Shown in pieces: positions 1-9,153 of a DNA stretch of 36,388 bases. The notes under the pieces were generated by a model that was not told the DNA's origin, did no database searches, and saw nothing but the letters and a program-made list of their open reading frames with translations. Position numbers and translations under genes: made by a program. The DNA lies in contig JANWUW010000076.1 in NCBI GenBank assembly GCA_025057935.1, positions 1 through 36,388 of the forward strand, written 5' to 3'. This stretch comes from Thermoflexales bacterium (lineage in GTDB: Bacteria; Chloroflexota; Anaerolineae; J036; Brachytrichaceae). Within the stretch, counting starts at the first letter, position 1. Every line of letters starts with the position of its first letter.

Positions 1-3000
1 AGTCTAGTGATGCGCTCGCGCATTGCTGGGTCGAGCGCAAAGGTGCGCGCGGCGGCGGCGTAAGTCCAATCATCCACAGCGCCGCTTACCGCGTCCCAAC
101 CAAGCATGTAGGTGAAGCGGTTGCTGATCTCAGCAGCGCCACTATGTCCATGCTGCAACATGCCCTCGTACCAGCGCGGGTTGAGCAGCTTGGTGCGATA
201 CTCGACGCGCAGCACGCGCTCGAGATCGTCAACGCGGGTCTCAGCGGTGAAGCTTTCGATGTAGTTGAGCTTGACGCGAGCACCGCTATGTTTGCGCGCG
301 GCAAGTTGCAGCGCGCCCGAGGACGAGAAGTAATGGTCTATGTCAGTTACGCCAAACTCTACTGAGTCAATCGTATGCGCCACACGGCTCACCGTGCGCA
401 GCAGGTGCTCGAGCACCTGAGGCACGTGCTGCCCATTGCGCCCACCGCCATAGGCATAGCTGTTGCGCCGTACGAACGTCTGCGCCAGCTCATCGTCGCT
501 CTGCCAGGCGGAATCCTCCACCATGTCGTCCACGTAAGTGCCGTATTGCCCCGGCTGCTGCGTGAAGAGGCGCGCCGTCGCCTGCTCGAAGGTCATGCCT
601 GCGCGCATGGCTTCCTCGACATGCTTCTTGATGAAGTTCATCTCTAGCGGCTCGTCTGCGCGCGCCGCGTCTTTGACGAGGCGGTCGAGGTGATCCATCA
701 GCAACTCAAAGGTATCGCGGAAGATCGGGCTGAGCTGCATCAGCACGTCAATGCGCGGGCGGCCTAGCTCCTTGATCGGGATCAGCTTGTAGTGGCTGAT
801 CTTGCCTTGACCGTCGTAGTGCGGCTTAGCGCCGATCAAGTGCAACACCACGGCGATCGCCTCGCCTTTGGTCTTGATCGTGTCCAAGCCCCAGATCACT
901 TGCGCGATGGTCTCCGGGTATTGCCCGTTTTCCTCGAGGTGCTTTGTCAGCAGCGCCTCGGCAATTTGCTTGCCGCGCTTGTACGCCAGCTCGCTCGGAA
1001 TGCGCCATGGATCAACCGCGTGGATGTTGCGCCCGGTGGGCAACACGCTGACGCCATCGCGGATCAAATCACCGCCTGGCGCTGGCGGGATGTAGCGCCC
1101 GCTCAAGCCACGCACCAGCGCTTCGAGCTCGCTGCGGTTATCGCTGAGCAAATACGCCATGCGTCGCCCCATCTGCGCGGCTTCGATGAGCGCTGCTGCG
1201 TCCTCGTTCGTGACCTGCGCGCCGTTGCGCACTACGCGATAGAACGCCTGCGCTGGCGTTTCATCACGGAACACCGCATGCTCAACGAAGACACGGCAAG
1301 CTTCATCAACTTGCTCGCGCAAGCGCAGCGCTTCTGAGTCGCCTTTGCGGGCGAGGGAGAGCAACTCGCCGTAATGCTGAACGGATGCATTTGGCGCAAT
1401 CTGGCGCAGCATCACGCTGCCCAAGCTGTGACCGTTGCCGCGCACCTTCAGCGCCTCGGTCACTGTGATCAACTGCGAGTCCAGCGGCGGCGCCTCGCCG
1501 AACACATGCAGCGACGCTGTGATCAAGCGCTGCTCAAGGTCGCGGATGTAGGCGTAGAGGCGCGCGGCGTAGTCATCGAACGCTTCGCCTTGCAAGCGTG
1601 GACAATCAGCGTCGAGATTTGCCAGCGCCGCCTTCTGCAGGATCGCTTCCTCGAAAGCGGGGTCTGTTTGATCGCGTTGATCGCGCTGCTCCATGCGACG
1701 CTCGCGGTAGTCCTGCAGCATGTCCTTGAGCGCGGCGAGCTCCTTGTAAAGCCCGGCGCGCGCCATGGGCGGCACAGCATGGGAGATCATCACAGCGTAG
1801 CCGCGGCGCTTGGCGATATTTGCCTCGCTAGGGTTGTTCATGGGGTAGAGATAAAACTGCGGCAATTCGCCGAGCAGCGCATCGGGCCAACAACTGCGCG
1901 TCAGGCCGAGCTGCAATCCAGGCATCCACTCCGCCGATCCATGCATCCCCACATGCACCAGCGCGTGCGCGCCAAAGCCACGCGCGATCCAGCGGTAGAA
2001 AGCTAGATACTGATGATGGGGTGTGTTCTCTTTGTCGAAAAGCAAGCGCATTGGGTCGCCAGTCACGCCAAGGCGCGGCTGCACGCCGATGTAGATATTG
2101 CCGAAGCACAAGCCGCCGATGAACACCGCGTCGCGGCTTGCTGGCGCGATGTCGCCGGGCCACGCGCCCCAGCGCTCTTCGATGCGTTCGCGCTCGCGCG
2201 GCGTTGTCCACTGCTTGAACTCTTCCCACGTCACACGCAAGCCGCCGGCATGCAGCGTCGTTGCCGCTTCAAGCTGCGCCATTAGCGCCTCGGGGCTTTC
2301 AGGGAGATCGCCAACAGTGTAGCCTTCCGCCTTCAGCCTGCGCAAGATGTTAAGCAGTGAACGCGGCACGTCGAGCAGTGCAGCCGTAGCTTTCTTGCCC
2401 AGCCCAGGCGGGTAGTCGTAGACAATGAAAGCGACGCGCTTGTCCTTGTTTGGCGTGTGGCGCAAGCGCGCCCAGTTGCGCACGCGCGTGATCAGGCGTT
2501 GAATGCGATCGGGGACGACGTCGAAGTGCCCGTTGTTCACAGCGCCAATCACCACTGGGTTGATCGCGCCATCCATCTCAGGCAGCGCGTACAGCGCGAC
2601 GGATTGCATCGGGCCGACGCCGTGCTTGCTCCATGAGACAAAATCCTGCACGTAGAGCGGCTGCGCGACGAGGTAAGGCACATCGAGGCGCTCCAAGATG
2701 CTAATCGCTGCGTCGCGGTGCACGCCGGGGCTAGTGGAGCCAGCCGGTCCGCCAACCAGCGCAAAGCCAATCGTGCTCACCAGCACGTCAATCGGTTCAT
2801 GCGAGAGCCAATCGCGCACCACCACATGCCCCTCAACGCCCGCGACGAAGATGGGGAGCACGTCTAGATCCGCAGCCTCCATCTCACGAATGAGTCGGTC
2901 AATGTAGCCGCGGTCCTGCATCAGGTGCTTGCGGAAAAACAGCAACGCCACCCGATAGACCTCGCGCGGCGCAGAAGAGGCGCGCTTGCGCGCGCGCTTC

Positions 3001-3674
3001 TTTTGCCAATCGCGATACCCCTTAATGTCCTTAAAGAAGTTGGGCGCCTCGGGGTGATACACGCCCATCATTGGCACTTCGACGACCGGCTTCACCTCGA
3101 CTGTGGGGTCGAAGTACTCGCGCAGGATGAAGCGAAACATGTTGCTGACGTTCACCGCCAGCGGCTGGTTCCAGTAGATGTTCACTTGCATCCAGTTCTT
3201 GAAGTCGCGCGCCTTCGCGGGCATGAAGCGCATCATGGTTTGCATCAGCTTCATCAGCTTGGTGTAGCCGTAGAGCGTGTCCTCGTCGCGCCCTCGCACA
3301 AGCATGCGCGCGATCTTCTTCACAGGCTCGGGCATGCCGCCTTTCTGACCAGGACGCTGCGCCACCGCGTAATCACCAACCCGGTTGAGCGCCATCACCT
3401 CCGGCATGGATTCGAAGGCGAAAACCAGCTTCGCGTTCGACTTCGCCACTTGCTCGCGCAGCCAATCCGCCTGCTCCTTGAAGTTGATCATCGAGATGAA
3501 CAAGCAATCCGCCTGTTGGATCGCCTGCGCCACGGCGGGATCCTTGCGCTCCAGCTCCCACTCTGTGAACTGCTGCAAGTGAGCCACGGGCGAAAGATCT
3601 GCCTTGACTTCGTCCCATACTTTCTTGTTGAAATGCTCCAGTCCGACAATCGCTACAAAACTTGGTTTAGCCAT
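1..3674 (-). CDS. bchH: Magnesium chelatase subunit H (BchH), 3' end cut by window edge
   Basis: BchH is the large porphyrin-binding subunit of Mg-chelatase, which inserts Mg2+ into protoporphyrin IX in an ATP-dependent reaction driven by BchI and BchD. The minus-strand frame is open from the ATG at 3674 to the window edge: 1,224 complete codons with no stop. The translation begins MAKPSFVAIVGLEHFNKK and carries the family hallmark HVGMHGSAEWMPG near residue 570, followed by NNPSEANIAKRRGYA. BchH/ChlH proteins are usually about 1,200-1,350 aa, so only a short C-terminal piece should be missing. The start is supported by a GGAGGG Shine-Dalgarno sequence about 6 nt upstream. It is the last gene visible in pucC-bchF-bchI-bchD-bchH, 26 nt after bchD. 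I see no frameshift. BchH and CobN are distant homologues, but the bchI/bchD/bchF context settles it as BchH. Confidence 0.96.
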   Translation of the reverse strand, partial: MAKPSFVAIVGLEHFNKKVWDEVKADLSPVAHLQQFTEWELERKDPAVAQAIQQADCLFISMINFKEQADWLREQVAKSNAKLVFAFESMPEVMALNRVGDYAVAQRPGQKGGMPEPVKKIARMLVRGRDEDTLYGYTKLMKLMQTMMRFMPAKARDFKNWMQVNIYWNQPLAVNVSNMFRFILREYFDPTVEVKPVVEVPMMGVYHPEAPNFFKDIKGYRDWQKKRARKRASSAPREVYRVALLFFRKHLMQDRGYIDRLIREMEAADLDVLPIFVAGVEGHVVVRDWLSHEPIDVLVSTIGFALVGGPAGSTSPGVHRDAAISILERLDVPYLVAQPLYVQDFVSWSKHGVGPMQSVALYALPEMDGAINPVVIGAVNNGHFDVVPDRIQRLITRVRNWARLRHTPNKDKRVAFIVYDYPPGLGKKATAALLDVPRSLLNILRRLKAEGYTVGDLPESPEALMAQLEAATTLHAGGLRVTWEEFKQWTTPRERERIEERWGAWPGDIAPASRDAVFIGGLCFGNIYIGVQPRLGVTGDPMRLLFDKENTPHHQYLAFYRWIARGFGAHALVHVGMHGSAEWMPGLQLGLTRSCWPDALLGELPQFYLYPMNNPSEANIAKRRGYAVMISHAVPPMARAGLYKELAALKDMLQDYRERRMEQRDQRDQTDPAFEEAILQKAALANLDADCPRLQGEAFDDYAARLYAYIRDLEQRLITASLHVFGEAPPLDSQLITVTEALKVRGNGHSLGSVMLRQIAPNASVQHYGELLSLARKGDSEALRLREQVDEACRVFVEHAVFRDETPAQAFYRVVRNGAQVTNEDAAALIEAAQMGRRMAYLLSDNRSELEALVRGLSGRYIPPAPGGDLIRDGVSVLPTGRNIHAVDPWRIPSELAYKRGKQIAEALLTKHLEENGQYPETIAQVIWGLDTIKTKGEAIAVVLHLIGAKPHYDGQGKISHYKLIPIKELGRPRIDVLMQLSPIFRDTFELLMDHLDRLVKDAARADEPLEMNFIKKHVEEAMRAGMTFEQATARLFTQQPGQYGTYVDDMVEDSAWQSDDELAQTFVRRNSYAYGGGRNGQHVPQVLEHLLRTVSRVAHTIDSVEFGVTDIDHYFSSSGALQLAARKHSGARVKLNYIESFTAETRVDDLERVLRVEYRTKLLNPRWYEGMLQHGHSGAAEISNRFTYMLGWDAVSGAVDDWTYAAAARTFALDPAMRERITR

Positions 3675-3700
3675 ACACACCCTCCAGCGCAGTCTCCGAT

Positions 3701-5491
3701 TTAGGAAGCTCGAGTTAGCGCGTTTGCGATTTGCTCAGCGCGCGCGTTTGGGAGATATACATAGCGCCCACCGAGCCACTGCGCCAGTTGCGGCGCCTCG
3801 TTGCGCGAGAGATAGTTCACCTGCGTGTCAAGCACAACCGCGTTCACCCCATCAGCGCGCAGACGCGCTGCGAGCTGCTGCACCTCCTCGCGCAGACGCT
3901 GTCGGTCGCCTGCTGAGGCATGCAGCCCGACGTTGGCGCGCCCATCGGTCATGAGCACCAGCGTCACTTGCGCGATGCCGCGCTCGCGCGCCTGCCGCGC
4001 AAGGTGCCAAGCTGTGAACAGCGCTGAGGCGAGCGGCGTGCCGCCGCCAGTCGGCAGCACGTCGAGCTCGCGCCGCGCGCGCTCGACGCTCTGCGAGGGC
4101 GGCAGCAGCACTTGCGCGCTTTGACCGCGAAAGGCGATCAGCGCCACTTGGTCACGATGCACATAGGCTTCTTGCAGCAGGCGCATCGCTGCGCCCTTCG
4201 CTTCGCGCATGCGATTGATCGCCATTGAGCCGCTTGCGTCCACAGCGAAGATGTAGAGCGTGCCCGCTTTGTCACGGAAACGCTTCACGCGCAAGTCTTC
4301 GCGACGTATCTGCATGCGCTGCTCGCCAGCAGCTCGGCGCAGCGACTGCCACGGCGCTGCAGCGAGCAGCGTCGGGAGCAGCGCGATGCGCCCAGCGCGT
4401 GGGTCGCCGATCACCGCGCGCACATAGCGCCCGCGTCGCGCGTTCAGCGTTTGACCGCGGCTGCCGCGCCGGCCGCGGCGCTGAGCGGCGAACGGCAAGT
4501 CCAACAAGTTGGGCGGCAGCGCAGCTTGTGCTGCCTCAAGCAACAACTCCTGCAGCGGTCGCTCCTGCTCGCTCGAGGTATCTTCTTCGCCCTCCTTATC
4601 GCTTCCAGCCGAGCGCGGCGCCGTGGGCAGTTGCGGCGCGCTCGCGTTCTCGGTTGGCGCCTGCGTCGCGCGTGGCAGTAGCACTAAGCGCACAGCAAGG
4701 CGTAGGTCTTCCTCATCTACTGTGTCGCGCCCTTCCAACGCGGCAGCAGCGAGCGCCGCGTGCGCAGCAAACACATCAGCGCGGTTCCCCTCCACGCCGA
4801 GCGCCAATGCCGTCTGCACTAATGCGGCGAGATGATCGTCGGCTATGCACACTTTGGGCAACCTCTCGCGCGCCGCCCCGAGCATCGCGCGCAGCATCGT
4901 GATTTCGTCTTCGTCTGCAGTGGGTTGGAGATTGCGCCGCACCACTTCAACGCGCGCACTTGCATCGCCCTGGGCTGCCAGCGGCACAATCAGCCCCATG
5001 CGATCGAGCAGGTTGAGCGGCAACTCGCCCTCATCAGGGTCATAGGTGGCGATCAGCAAGAAACGCGCGGGTTGTGTTGTGCTCACTCCTTCGCGCTCGA
5101 CGCGCACGTAGCCGTTGCTCATTACTTCAGCGAGCACGCCTGCAAGCGCTGGCTCGAGCCGATTGGCATTGTCCACGTAGAGCACGCCGCCGTGGGCGCG
5201 CGCGAGCACGCCTGGCTCGAACACGGGTGACCCCTTGACGAGAGTCGCCTCTAGGTCGAGACCGCCGAGCAAGCGATCCTCTGTGATGTTGAGCGGCAAT
5301 TCGACGAACGGCGTGCCCTCGGGCAGCAGCGCTGCAAACGCTCGCACCAGCGTGGATTTGCCGCTGCCGACCTTTGCCGCGATCGCAGCTCCACCGAGCG
5401 CCGGATTCACCGCGAGCAGCAGCAGCGCCTGTCGCGCCGTCTCCAAGCCGACGATGCTGGTGAAGGCAAGCGACGTCGGTACGCCGCCCAT
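3701..5491 (-). CDS. bchD: Magnesium chelatase subunit D (BchD)
   Basis: BchD is the structural AAA+ partner of BchI in the Mg-chelatase motor and bridges it to BchH. The chosen start (ATG at 5491, GAGG just upstream, 7 nt after the bchI stop) gives 596 aa; the longer open frame overlaps bchI and is not needed. Visible are an N-terminal AAA+ domain (1-275) with Walker A VGSGKST at 41-47 and a degenerate Walker B (LYVDNAN at 104-110, Asn where the catalytic Glu would be). A Pro/Gln/acidic linker (about 275-320) follows, then a basic stretch (335-355). The C-terminal von Willebrand A domain has a MIDAS: DASGS at 418-422, Thr485 in GGGTP, and Asp516 in LMTDG. A weakened ATPase is normal for D subunits. 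It is translated in the operon between bchI and bchH. Confidence 0.95.
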   Translation of the reverse strand: MGGVPTSLAFTSIVGLETARQALLLLAVNPALGGAAIAAKVGSGKSTLVRAFAALLPEGTPFVELPLNITEDRLLGGLDLEATLVKGSPVFEPGVLARAHGGVLYVDNANRLEPALAGVLAEVMSNGYVRVEREGVSTTQPARFLLIATYDPDEGELPLNLLDRMGLIVPLAAQGDASARVEVVRRNLQPTADEDEITMLRAMLGAARERLPKVCIADDHLAALVQTALALGVEGNRADVFAAHAALAAAALEGRDTVDEEDLRLAVRLVLLPRATQAPTENASAPQLPTAPRSAGSDKEGEEDTSSEQERPLQELLLEAAQAALPPNLLDLPFAAQRRGRRGSRGQTLNARRGRYVRAVIGDPRAGRIALLPTLLAAAPWQSLRRAAGEQRMQIRREDLRVKRFRDKAGTLYIFAVDASGSMAINRMREAKGAAMRLLQEAYVHRDQVALIAFRGQSAQVLLPPSQSVERARRELDVLPTGGGTPLASALFTAWHLARQARERGIAQVTLVLMTDGRANVGLHASAGDRQRLREEVQQLAARLRADGVNAVVLDTQVNYLSRNEAPQLAQWLGGRYVYLPNARAEQIANALTRAS

Positions 5492-5498
5492 CGCAACC

Positions 5499-6593
5499 TC
5501 ACGCCGTCTCGAACGCTGCAGCAGGCTTCTCGGGCGCGCGATGGTTACGCCGCGCGAGCAGCTCATTAACTGCTTGCGCCACTTTCTCGCCGCTGTCCAT
5601 TGTCTCCAGCGGGTCACGGCGCAAGCGATGGCGCAGCGCCGGCACGGCAACGCGGCGCACATCATCCAGCGTTGCCTGCGTGCGCCCCTCTAGCGCTGCT
5701 AATGCGCAGGCTGCGCGCGCCAACGTGAGCTCCCCGCGGTGACCATCCACGTTGAGCTTCATGCATAGCTCTGCAGCGAACATCAGCACATCATCGGGGA
5801 TCACTACTTCGGGCAAGCGCTTCTGCGCTGCGATGATGCGTCGCTGCAGAGCGCGCTGCTGCGGCTGCCAGTGGGCATGAAACGCTTCAGGGTCGGCGTC
5901 GTAGGCGCGGCGCCGCCGAACGATCTCCATGCGTTGTTCGAGATCGGTGATGGTGACAATGCGCGCATGCAAGCCAAAGCGATCGAGCAACTGCGGGCGA
6001 AGCTCGCCCTCCTCAGGATTGCCCGATCCGACCAGCACGAAGCGCGCTGGATGGCGCACGCTGATCCCTTCGCGCTCGACCACGTTCCAGCCGCTTGCTG
6101 CCACATCGAGTAGTACATCTACGAGGTGATCCTCCAGCAAATTCACCTCGTCAATGTAGAGAAAGCCGCGGTTTGCCTGCGCGAGCAATCCGGGCTGGAA
6201 GCGCTTCACGCCCTGCGTCAGCGCAGCCTCAATGTCAATCGTACCGCACACGCGATCCTCCGTCGCGCCGAGCGGCAGATCCACCACTGGCACGGGGATC
6301 TTCTCGTGCTTGCGCGGGCGCTCATGAATGCCCACGAGCGCCAGCAGCGGGTCATGCTCGGGCACGTCCTCTGGCGCTCGATTGAACGGATCGCCGGCAA
6401 GGCGCGTGATCATTGGCAGCACGTCAGCAAGCGCGCGCACGGCGGTGCTTTTGCCGGTGCCACGATGCCCCATGATCATCACGCCGCCGATGCGCGGGTC
6501 CACCACGTTGAGCAGGAGGCACAGCTTCATCTCCTCTTGCCCAACGATGGCGGTGAAAGGATACGGGTGGCTTATCGCGCGAACTGTGCTCAT
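5499..6593 (-). CDS. bchI: Magnesium chelatase ATPase subunit I (BchI)
   Basis: BchI is the catalytic AAA+ ATPase of Mg-chelatase. The protein is 364 aa, normal for BchI (about 330-380). Walker A is GHRGTGKST at 42-50; Walker B is GFLYIDEVNLLEDH with Asp148-Glu149. The family segments VVDLPLGATEDRV and GSGNPEEGELRPQLLDRFGL are present, the latter containing sensor 1 and the arginine-finger region. The ATG at 6593 overlaps the bchF stop codon as ATGA and I see no Shine-Dalgarno sequence, so translation is probably coupled to bchF. Intact Walker motifs here contrast with the degenerate Walker B in BchD, matching the known split of roles. Confidence 0.97.
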   Translation of the reverse strand: MSTVRAISHPYPFTAIVGQEEMKLCLLLNVVDPRIGGVMIMGHRGTGKSTAVRALADVLPMITRLAGDPFNRAPEDVPEHDPLLALVGIHERPRKHEKIPVPVVDLPLGATEDRVCGTIDIEAALTQGVKRFQPGLLAQANRGFLYIDEVNLLEDHLVDVLLDVAASGWNVVEREGISVRHPARFVLVGSGNPEEGELRPQLLDRFGLHARIVTITDLEQRMEIVRRRRAYDADPEAFHAHWQPQQRALQRRIIAAQKRLPEVVIPDDVLMFAAELCMKLNVDGHRGELTLARAACALAALEGRTQATLDDVRRVAVPALRHRLRRDPLETMDSGEKVAQAVNELLARRNHRAPEKPAAAFETA

Positions 6594-7060
6594 CGCGCGC
6601 TCGAGAGCCGCGCCTGGGCGAGTCGGCGCTGACGCGCCGCGCGCACGCCGCGGATGGCGAACTGCGTGAAGTTAATCAGGAACGTGACTAACGCCACGCC
6701 CATCGCCATCATCTGCACCGATTTTTCCGCACCGACTATGAGCGTGACCAGGTAGCTGGTGTTGCCCGCCAGCGAGATGATGTTGCCCACGTCTTCCCAG
6801 AGCATGCCCTTGGCGAGAAAGTACTGCCCATACACCTCTTTCTCCCAGAACATGCCGGTCACCGTCATGAAGTACAGCATCAGCACCTTCGCCACACAGA
6901 TCGCGGTGGTGAGTTCGTAGTCTTGACCCGTGGTGACGAAGCGGAGCACCATGAATGTGCTCGCCAAGAAGAGCAAGAAATGAATCCCTGCGCCAATGCC
7001 TTGCACACGCGTCCAGACCGATCGGTTTCGGCGCTCCAGTTGTTCGGGTGTGTAGTCCAT
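6590..7060 (-). CDS. bchF: 3-vinyl bacteriochlorophyllide hydratase (BchF)
   Basis: BchF hydrates the C3 vinyl group of (bacterio)chlorophyllide to the 3-hydroxyethyl form, a step towards bacteriochlorophyll a (BchC then acts on the product). The protein is 156 aa and hydrophobic, with about four membrane segments (near 22-40, 52-73, 92-112 and 115-135). I recognise it from the family signatures SVWTRVQGI near the N-terminus, TGMFWEKEVYGQYF in the middle, LWEDV, and INFTQF near the C-terminus. Length and spacing fit BchF (about 150-180 aa). The start has a GGAGG box 6-7 nt upstream, and it overlaps bchI by 4 nt. Family assignment is from recalled motifs, not from an alignment. Its position between pucC and bchI supports it. 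Confidence 0.87.
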   Translation of the reverse strand: MDYTPEQLERRNRSVWTRVQGIGAGIHFLLFLASTFMVLRFVTTGQDYELTTAICVAKVLMLYFMTVTGMFWEKEVYGQYFLAKGMLWEDVGNIISLAGNTSYLVTLIVGAEKSVQMMAMGVALVTFLINFTQFAIRGVRAARQRRLAQARLSSAR

Positions 7061-7113
7061 CCCATGCCTCCACGAGTGCGCTCAGCTCAATCCCAACAAC
7101 GCGCGGAGGCGCG

Positions 7114-8550
7114 CTACGCCGCCTCCATCGTCGCGACAAGCTGCTCGCGGGTGAGTTTGCGGAACAGCTCGACGTTCACGCGCGCCATCAGGTTGATGGC
7201 GATCAGGCTCATGCCGATAGCGACAACGAAGATCACCGAGTATGCTGCCTCGAAGCTGCCTGTAAGCTGAATGCCGAGGTCACGCAGGGCACCGCCGACA
7301 AATTGCGCGAAGCCATTGGAGAGCGCCTGCGCCATGCCCCACGCTCCCATCAGCGAGCCCGCCTCTCCGGGCACGGTCATGTCCATCATCATCGAGAGCG
7401 CGCCCACGTTGAAGACGCCCATCCCAATGCCCAGTATCGCAATGCCCGCGAACAAGAGCGGCAGCGCGTGCGTCAACGCCGAAAGCGTGAGCAGCGCAAA
7501 CGCAGCCGCGGAGATCATCAAGCCCCAATCGGCAATGGTGCGCTTCGGGATGGGATACTTGCTCGCCACGATGCCCATCACCAGCATAGCGAGGATCGTG
7601 CCCATGCCCATGATCGGCTGGAACTGAGCGGTCTGGCGCGGCGCTAGCTTGAACACATCCGCGCCAAACGGCTCAAGGATGTTGTCCTGCAGGAAGAGCG
7701 CGAAGATTGAGGTGACGATGAAGAAGAAGAACACGCGCGCCTGCGGGTTGGTGAAAATGCGCGCGTAGGCTTCGCGCACATTCAATTGCGGCTTTTGCGC
7801 TGCGCGCGCCAGCTCCGTCTCGCTCACGCGTGCCTCCACCCCCAACACTGGCAAGAATCCGATCAACGCGAGCACCGGCCCCATCAGGAAGAAGTAGGGC
7901 ATCATGCGCACAGCGACAGCGCTGCGGATCGCGGCACACTCAGCCGTGGTGCAGCCAGGTGGCGCGCCCGCTTGGGTGTCCGCGATCTGGAGCACGATGG
8001 AGCTGACAATGCCGCTGATCACGATGAACACAATCTGGAACAGCCACACTGTTGCCACCACAGCAGGGCGATTGCGCTTGCCCTCAGTCTGCTCTGCGAT
8101 CAGCGTGTTGTGTGCGTCGCCGTTCATAGCGAAGCCCAACCCAAACAGCGCCAAACACGCCGCCATTGCAACGATGCCAAGCACGCTGCGCGTCTCGGAG
8201 TAGTACACCGCGACGTGCGGCAGCGGCACCAGTGCGAGCGCCGCCAGCATCACCCCGAGGAACATCATCGGCGTGCGGCGCAAGCCGAGTATCACGCGCC
8301 GATCGGCGTAGCGCCCTGCCCACACCTGAAAGATGTTCATCGAGCGGTAGAGGAAGTACAACCCGCCGATCAACCCTGCCGCAATGGCAAGCTCGTTGAT
8401 CATCACGCGGTTGAACACGCTGAGCAGCAAGGTGAACAGGTACGAGACGCCCAGCTTCGGCATCGTCAATCGCATGATGGTGAGCAACGAGACGCGATCA
8501 GAAACCGTCGCAGCCTTTGAGGGAGCTACTGAAACAGATGCCGTAGACAT
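7114..8550 (-). CDS. pucC: PUCC/BCH family major-facilitator protein (PucC/LhaA-like)
   Basis: PUCC proteins are MFS-fold membrane proteins required for assembly of light-harvesting complexes; transport of (bacterio)chlorophyll is a suspected activity. The chosen ATG at 8550 (GGAGG 9 nt upstream) gives 478 aa with about 12 predicted TM helices, as usual for the family. Typical features include the N-terminal LPKLGVSYLFTLLLSVFNRVM-like helix, LPHVAVYYSETR in the loop, FGLGFAMNGDAHNTLIAEQ, and the C-terminal GALSMMMDMTVPGEAGSLMG segment that marks BCH2/PUCC members. It is the first gene of the bch operon, 53 nt upstream of bchF. The 92 nt between the terminator at 8632-8681 and its start should carry its promoter or leader, where an 8-bp hairpin is seen. 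The exact substrate cannot be read from the sequence. Confidence 0.92.
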   Translation of the reverse strand: MSTASVSVAPSKAATVSDRVSLLTIMRLTMPKLGVSYLFTLLLSVFNRVMINELAIAAGLIGGLYFLYRSMNIFQVWAGRYADRRVILGLRRTPMMFLGVMLAALALVPLPHVAVYYSETRSVLGIVAMAACLALFGLGFAMNGDAHNTLIAEQTEGKRNRPAVVATVWLFQIVFIVISGIVSSIVLQIADTQAGAPPGCTTAECAAIRSAVAVRMMPYFFLMGPVLALIGFLPVLGVEARVSETELARAAQKPQLNVREAYARIFTNPQARVFFFFIVTSIFALFLQDNILEPFGADVFKLAPRQTAQFQPIMGMGTILAMLVMGIVASKYPIPKRTIADWGLMISAAAFALLTLSALTHALPLLFAGIAILGIGMGVFNVGALSMMMDMTVPGEAGSLMGAWGMAQALSNGFAQFVGGALRDLGIQLTGSFEAAYSVIFVVAIGMSLIAINLMARVNVELFRKLTREQLVATMEAA

Positions 8551-8555
8551 GAAAC

Positions 8556-9056
8556 CTAACCTCCACAACGGTTGAATGCGCAGCGTGCGCTGCCGCGCAC
8601 GCAAGCTGCCGGAACCCAAGGCGAAGCCGCGAAAACGAAAAGGTGAGCGTTTGAAGCCCTGGAGTGCTTCAAACGCTCACCCTGCACGAAGGGAAGCACG
8701 AACCACGTCGGCGGGCCGGCCAGACGATTGGCACGCCGCAGGAAGAAGGTCACGCTATGCCACGCCCTCGGGTCTGCGTCAACCCGAACGCAGCACCGAC
8801 ACATATGCTGCTGAACTGGCGCAAGACGCGCACGCCCCCGCCACGTCAGCACCCACGCAACTAACGCCATCAGCGCACTCGCAGCGGCGATCAGGCCGAA
8901 GCTCAACGAAGAGTCGCGCCACACTCCCATCATCGCCACCAAGCCAACCAGCATGATGGCGAAGTGGGCGACAAGCACTCGCTCCGCGTAGCTCTGCGCG
9001 TGGCTGTAGCCCGCAACGGGGGCAAACCCTTGCACAAGCAAGCGCCTTAGACGCAC
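8556..9056 (-). CDS. Doubtful ORF, possible small two-TM membrane protein
   Basis: This is the only reasonable candidate in the 8682-9153 gap between the EamA gene and the terminator. It needs a GTG start (9056) and has no clear Shine-Dalgarno sequence. Residues about 26-75 look like a genuine membrane protein, with two hydrophobic helices (VLVAHFAIMLVGLVAMMGVW and a second from FGLIAAASALMALV) and a WRGRAR basic end. The following part is Cys/Arg-rich and unconvincing, and the last 40 residues run straight through the terminator hairpin. Either the gene is frameshifted or shorter, or the ORF is chance. No family is recognised. Confidence 0.3.
   Translation of the reverse strand: MRLRRLLVQGFAPVAGYSHAQSYAERVLVAHFAIMLVGLVAMMGVWRDSSLSFGLIAAASALMALVAWVLTWRGRARLAPVQQHMCRCCVRVDADPRAWHSVTFFLRRANRLAGPPTWFVLPFVQGERLKHSRASNAHLFVFAASPWVPAACVRGSARCAFNRCGG
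8583..8602. promoter_or_regulatory. Hairpin in the pucC-bch operon leader
   Basis: A perfect 8-bp inverted repeat (GCGTGCGC / GCGCACGC) with a 4-nt loop lies 33 nt upstream of the pucC start codon. It sits between the upstream terminator and the Shine-Dalgarno sequence, so it should lie in the 5' leader or promoter of the pigment operon. It could be an operator or an mRNA structure. The alternating GC context makes chance palindromes common, so this is tentative. Confidence 0.4.
8632..8681 (-). terminator. Intrinsic terminator upstream of the pucC-bch operon
   Basis: A perfect 16-bp stem (arms 8642-8657 and 8666-8681; GGTGAGCGTTTGAAGC on the plus strand) with an 8-nt loop is followed, reading the minus strand, by TTTTCGTTTT (8641-8632). 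This is a good rho-independent terminator for transcription arriving from the EamA side. It separates that unit from the photosynthesis operon. The stem lies inside a weak ORF (8556-9056), which argues against that ORF's C-terminal part being real. Confidence 0.85.
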
Positions 9057-9153
9057 TGTAGAGCAACATTAGGCGAAGATGAGGCAAACGACAATCCGCA
9101 GAAGATCACGAAGAAGAAGTGACAAAGGTCATGTTCACAAAGCTTGAACAAGG

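Noticed and set aside
2925-3704. Long plus-strand ORF (259 aa) opposite bchH
   Set aside because: His/Leu/Arg-rich antisense shadow of bchH, a typical artefact of high-GC codon bias.
5492-5665. Upstream extension of bchD
   Set aside because: It overlaps the bchI 3' end in another frame and is Arg/Cys-rich shadow sequence; the ATG at 5491 has its own ribosome-binding site.
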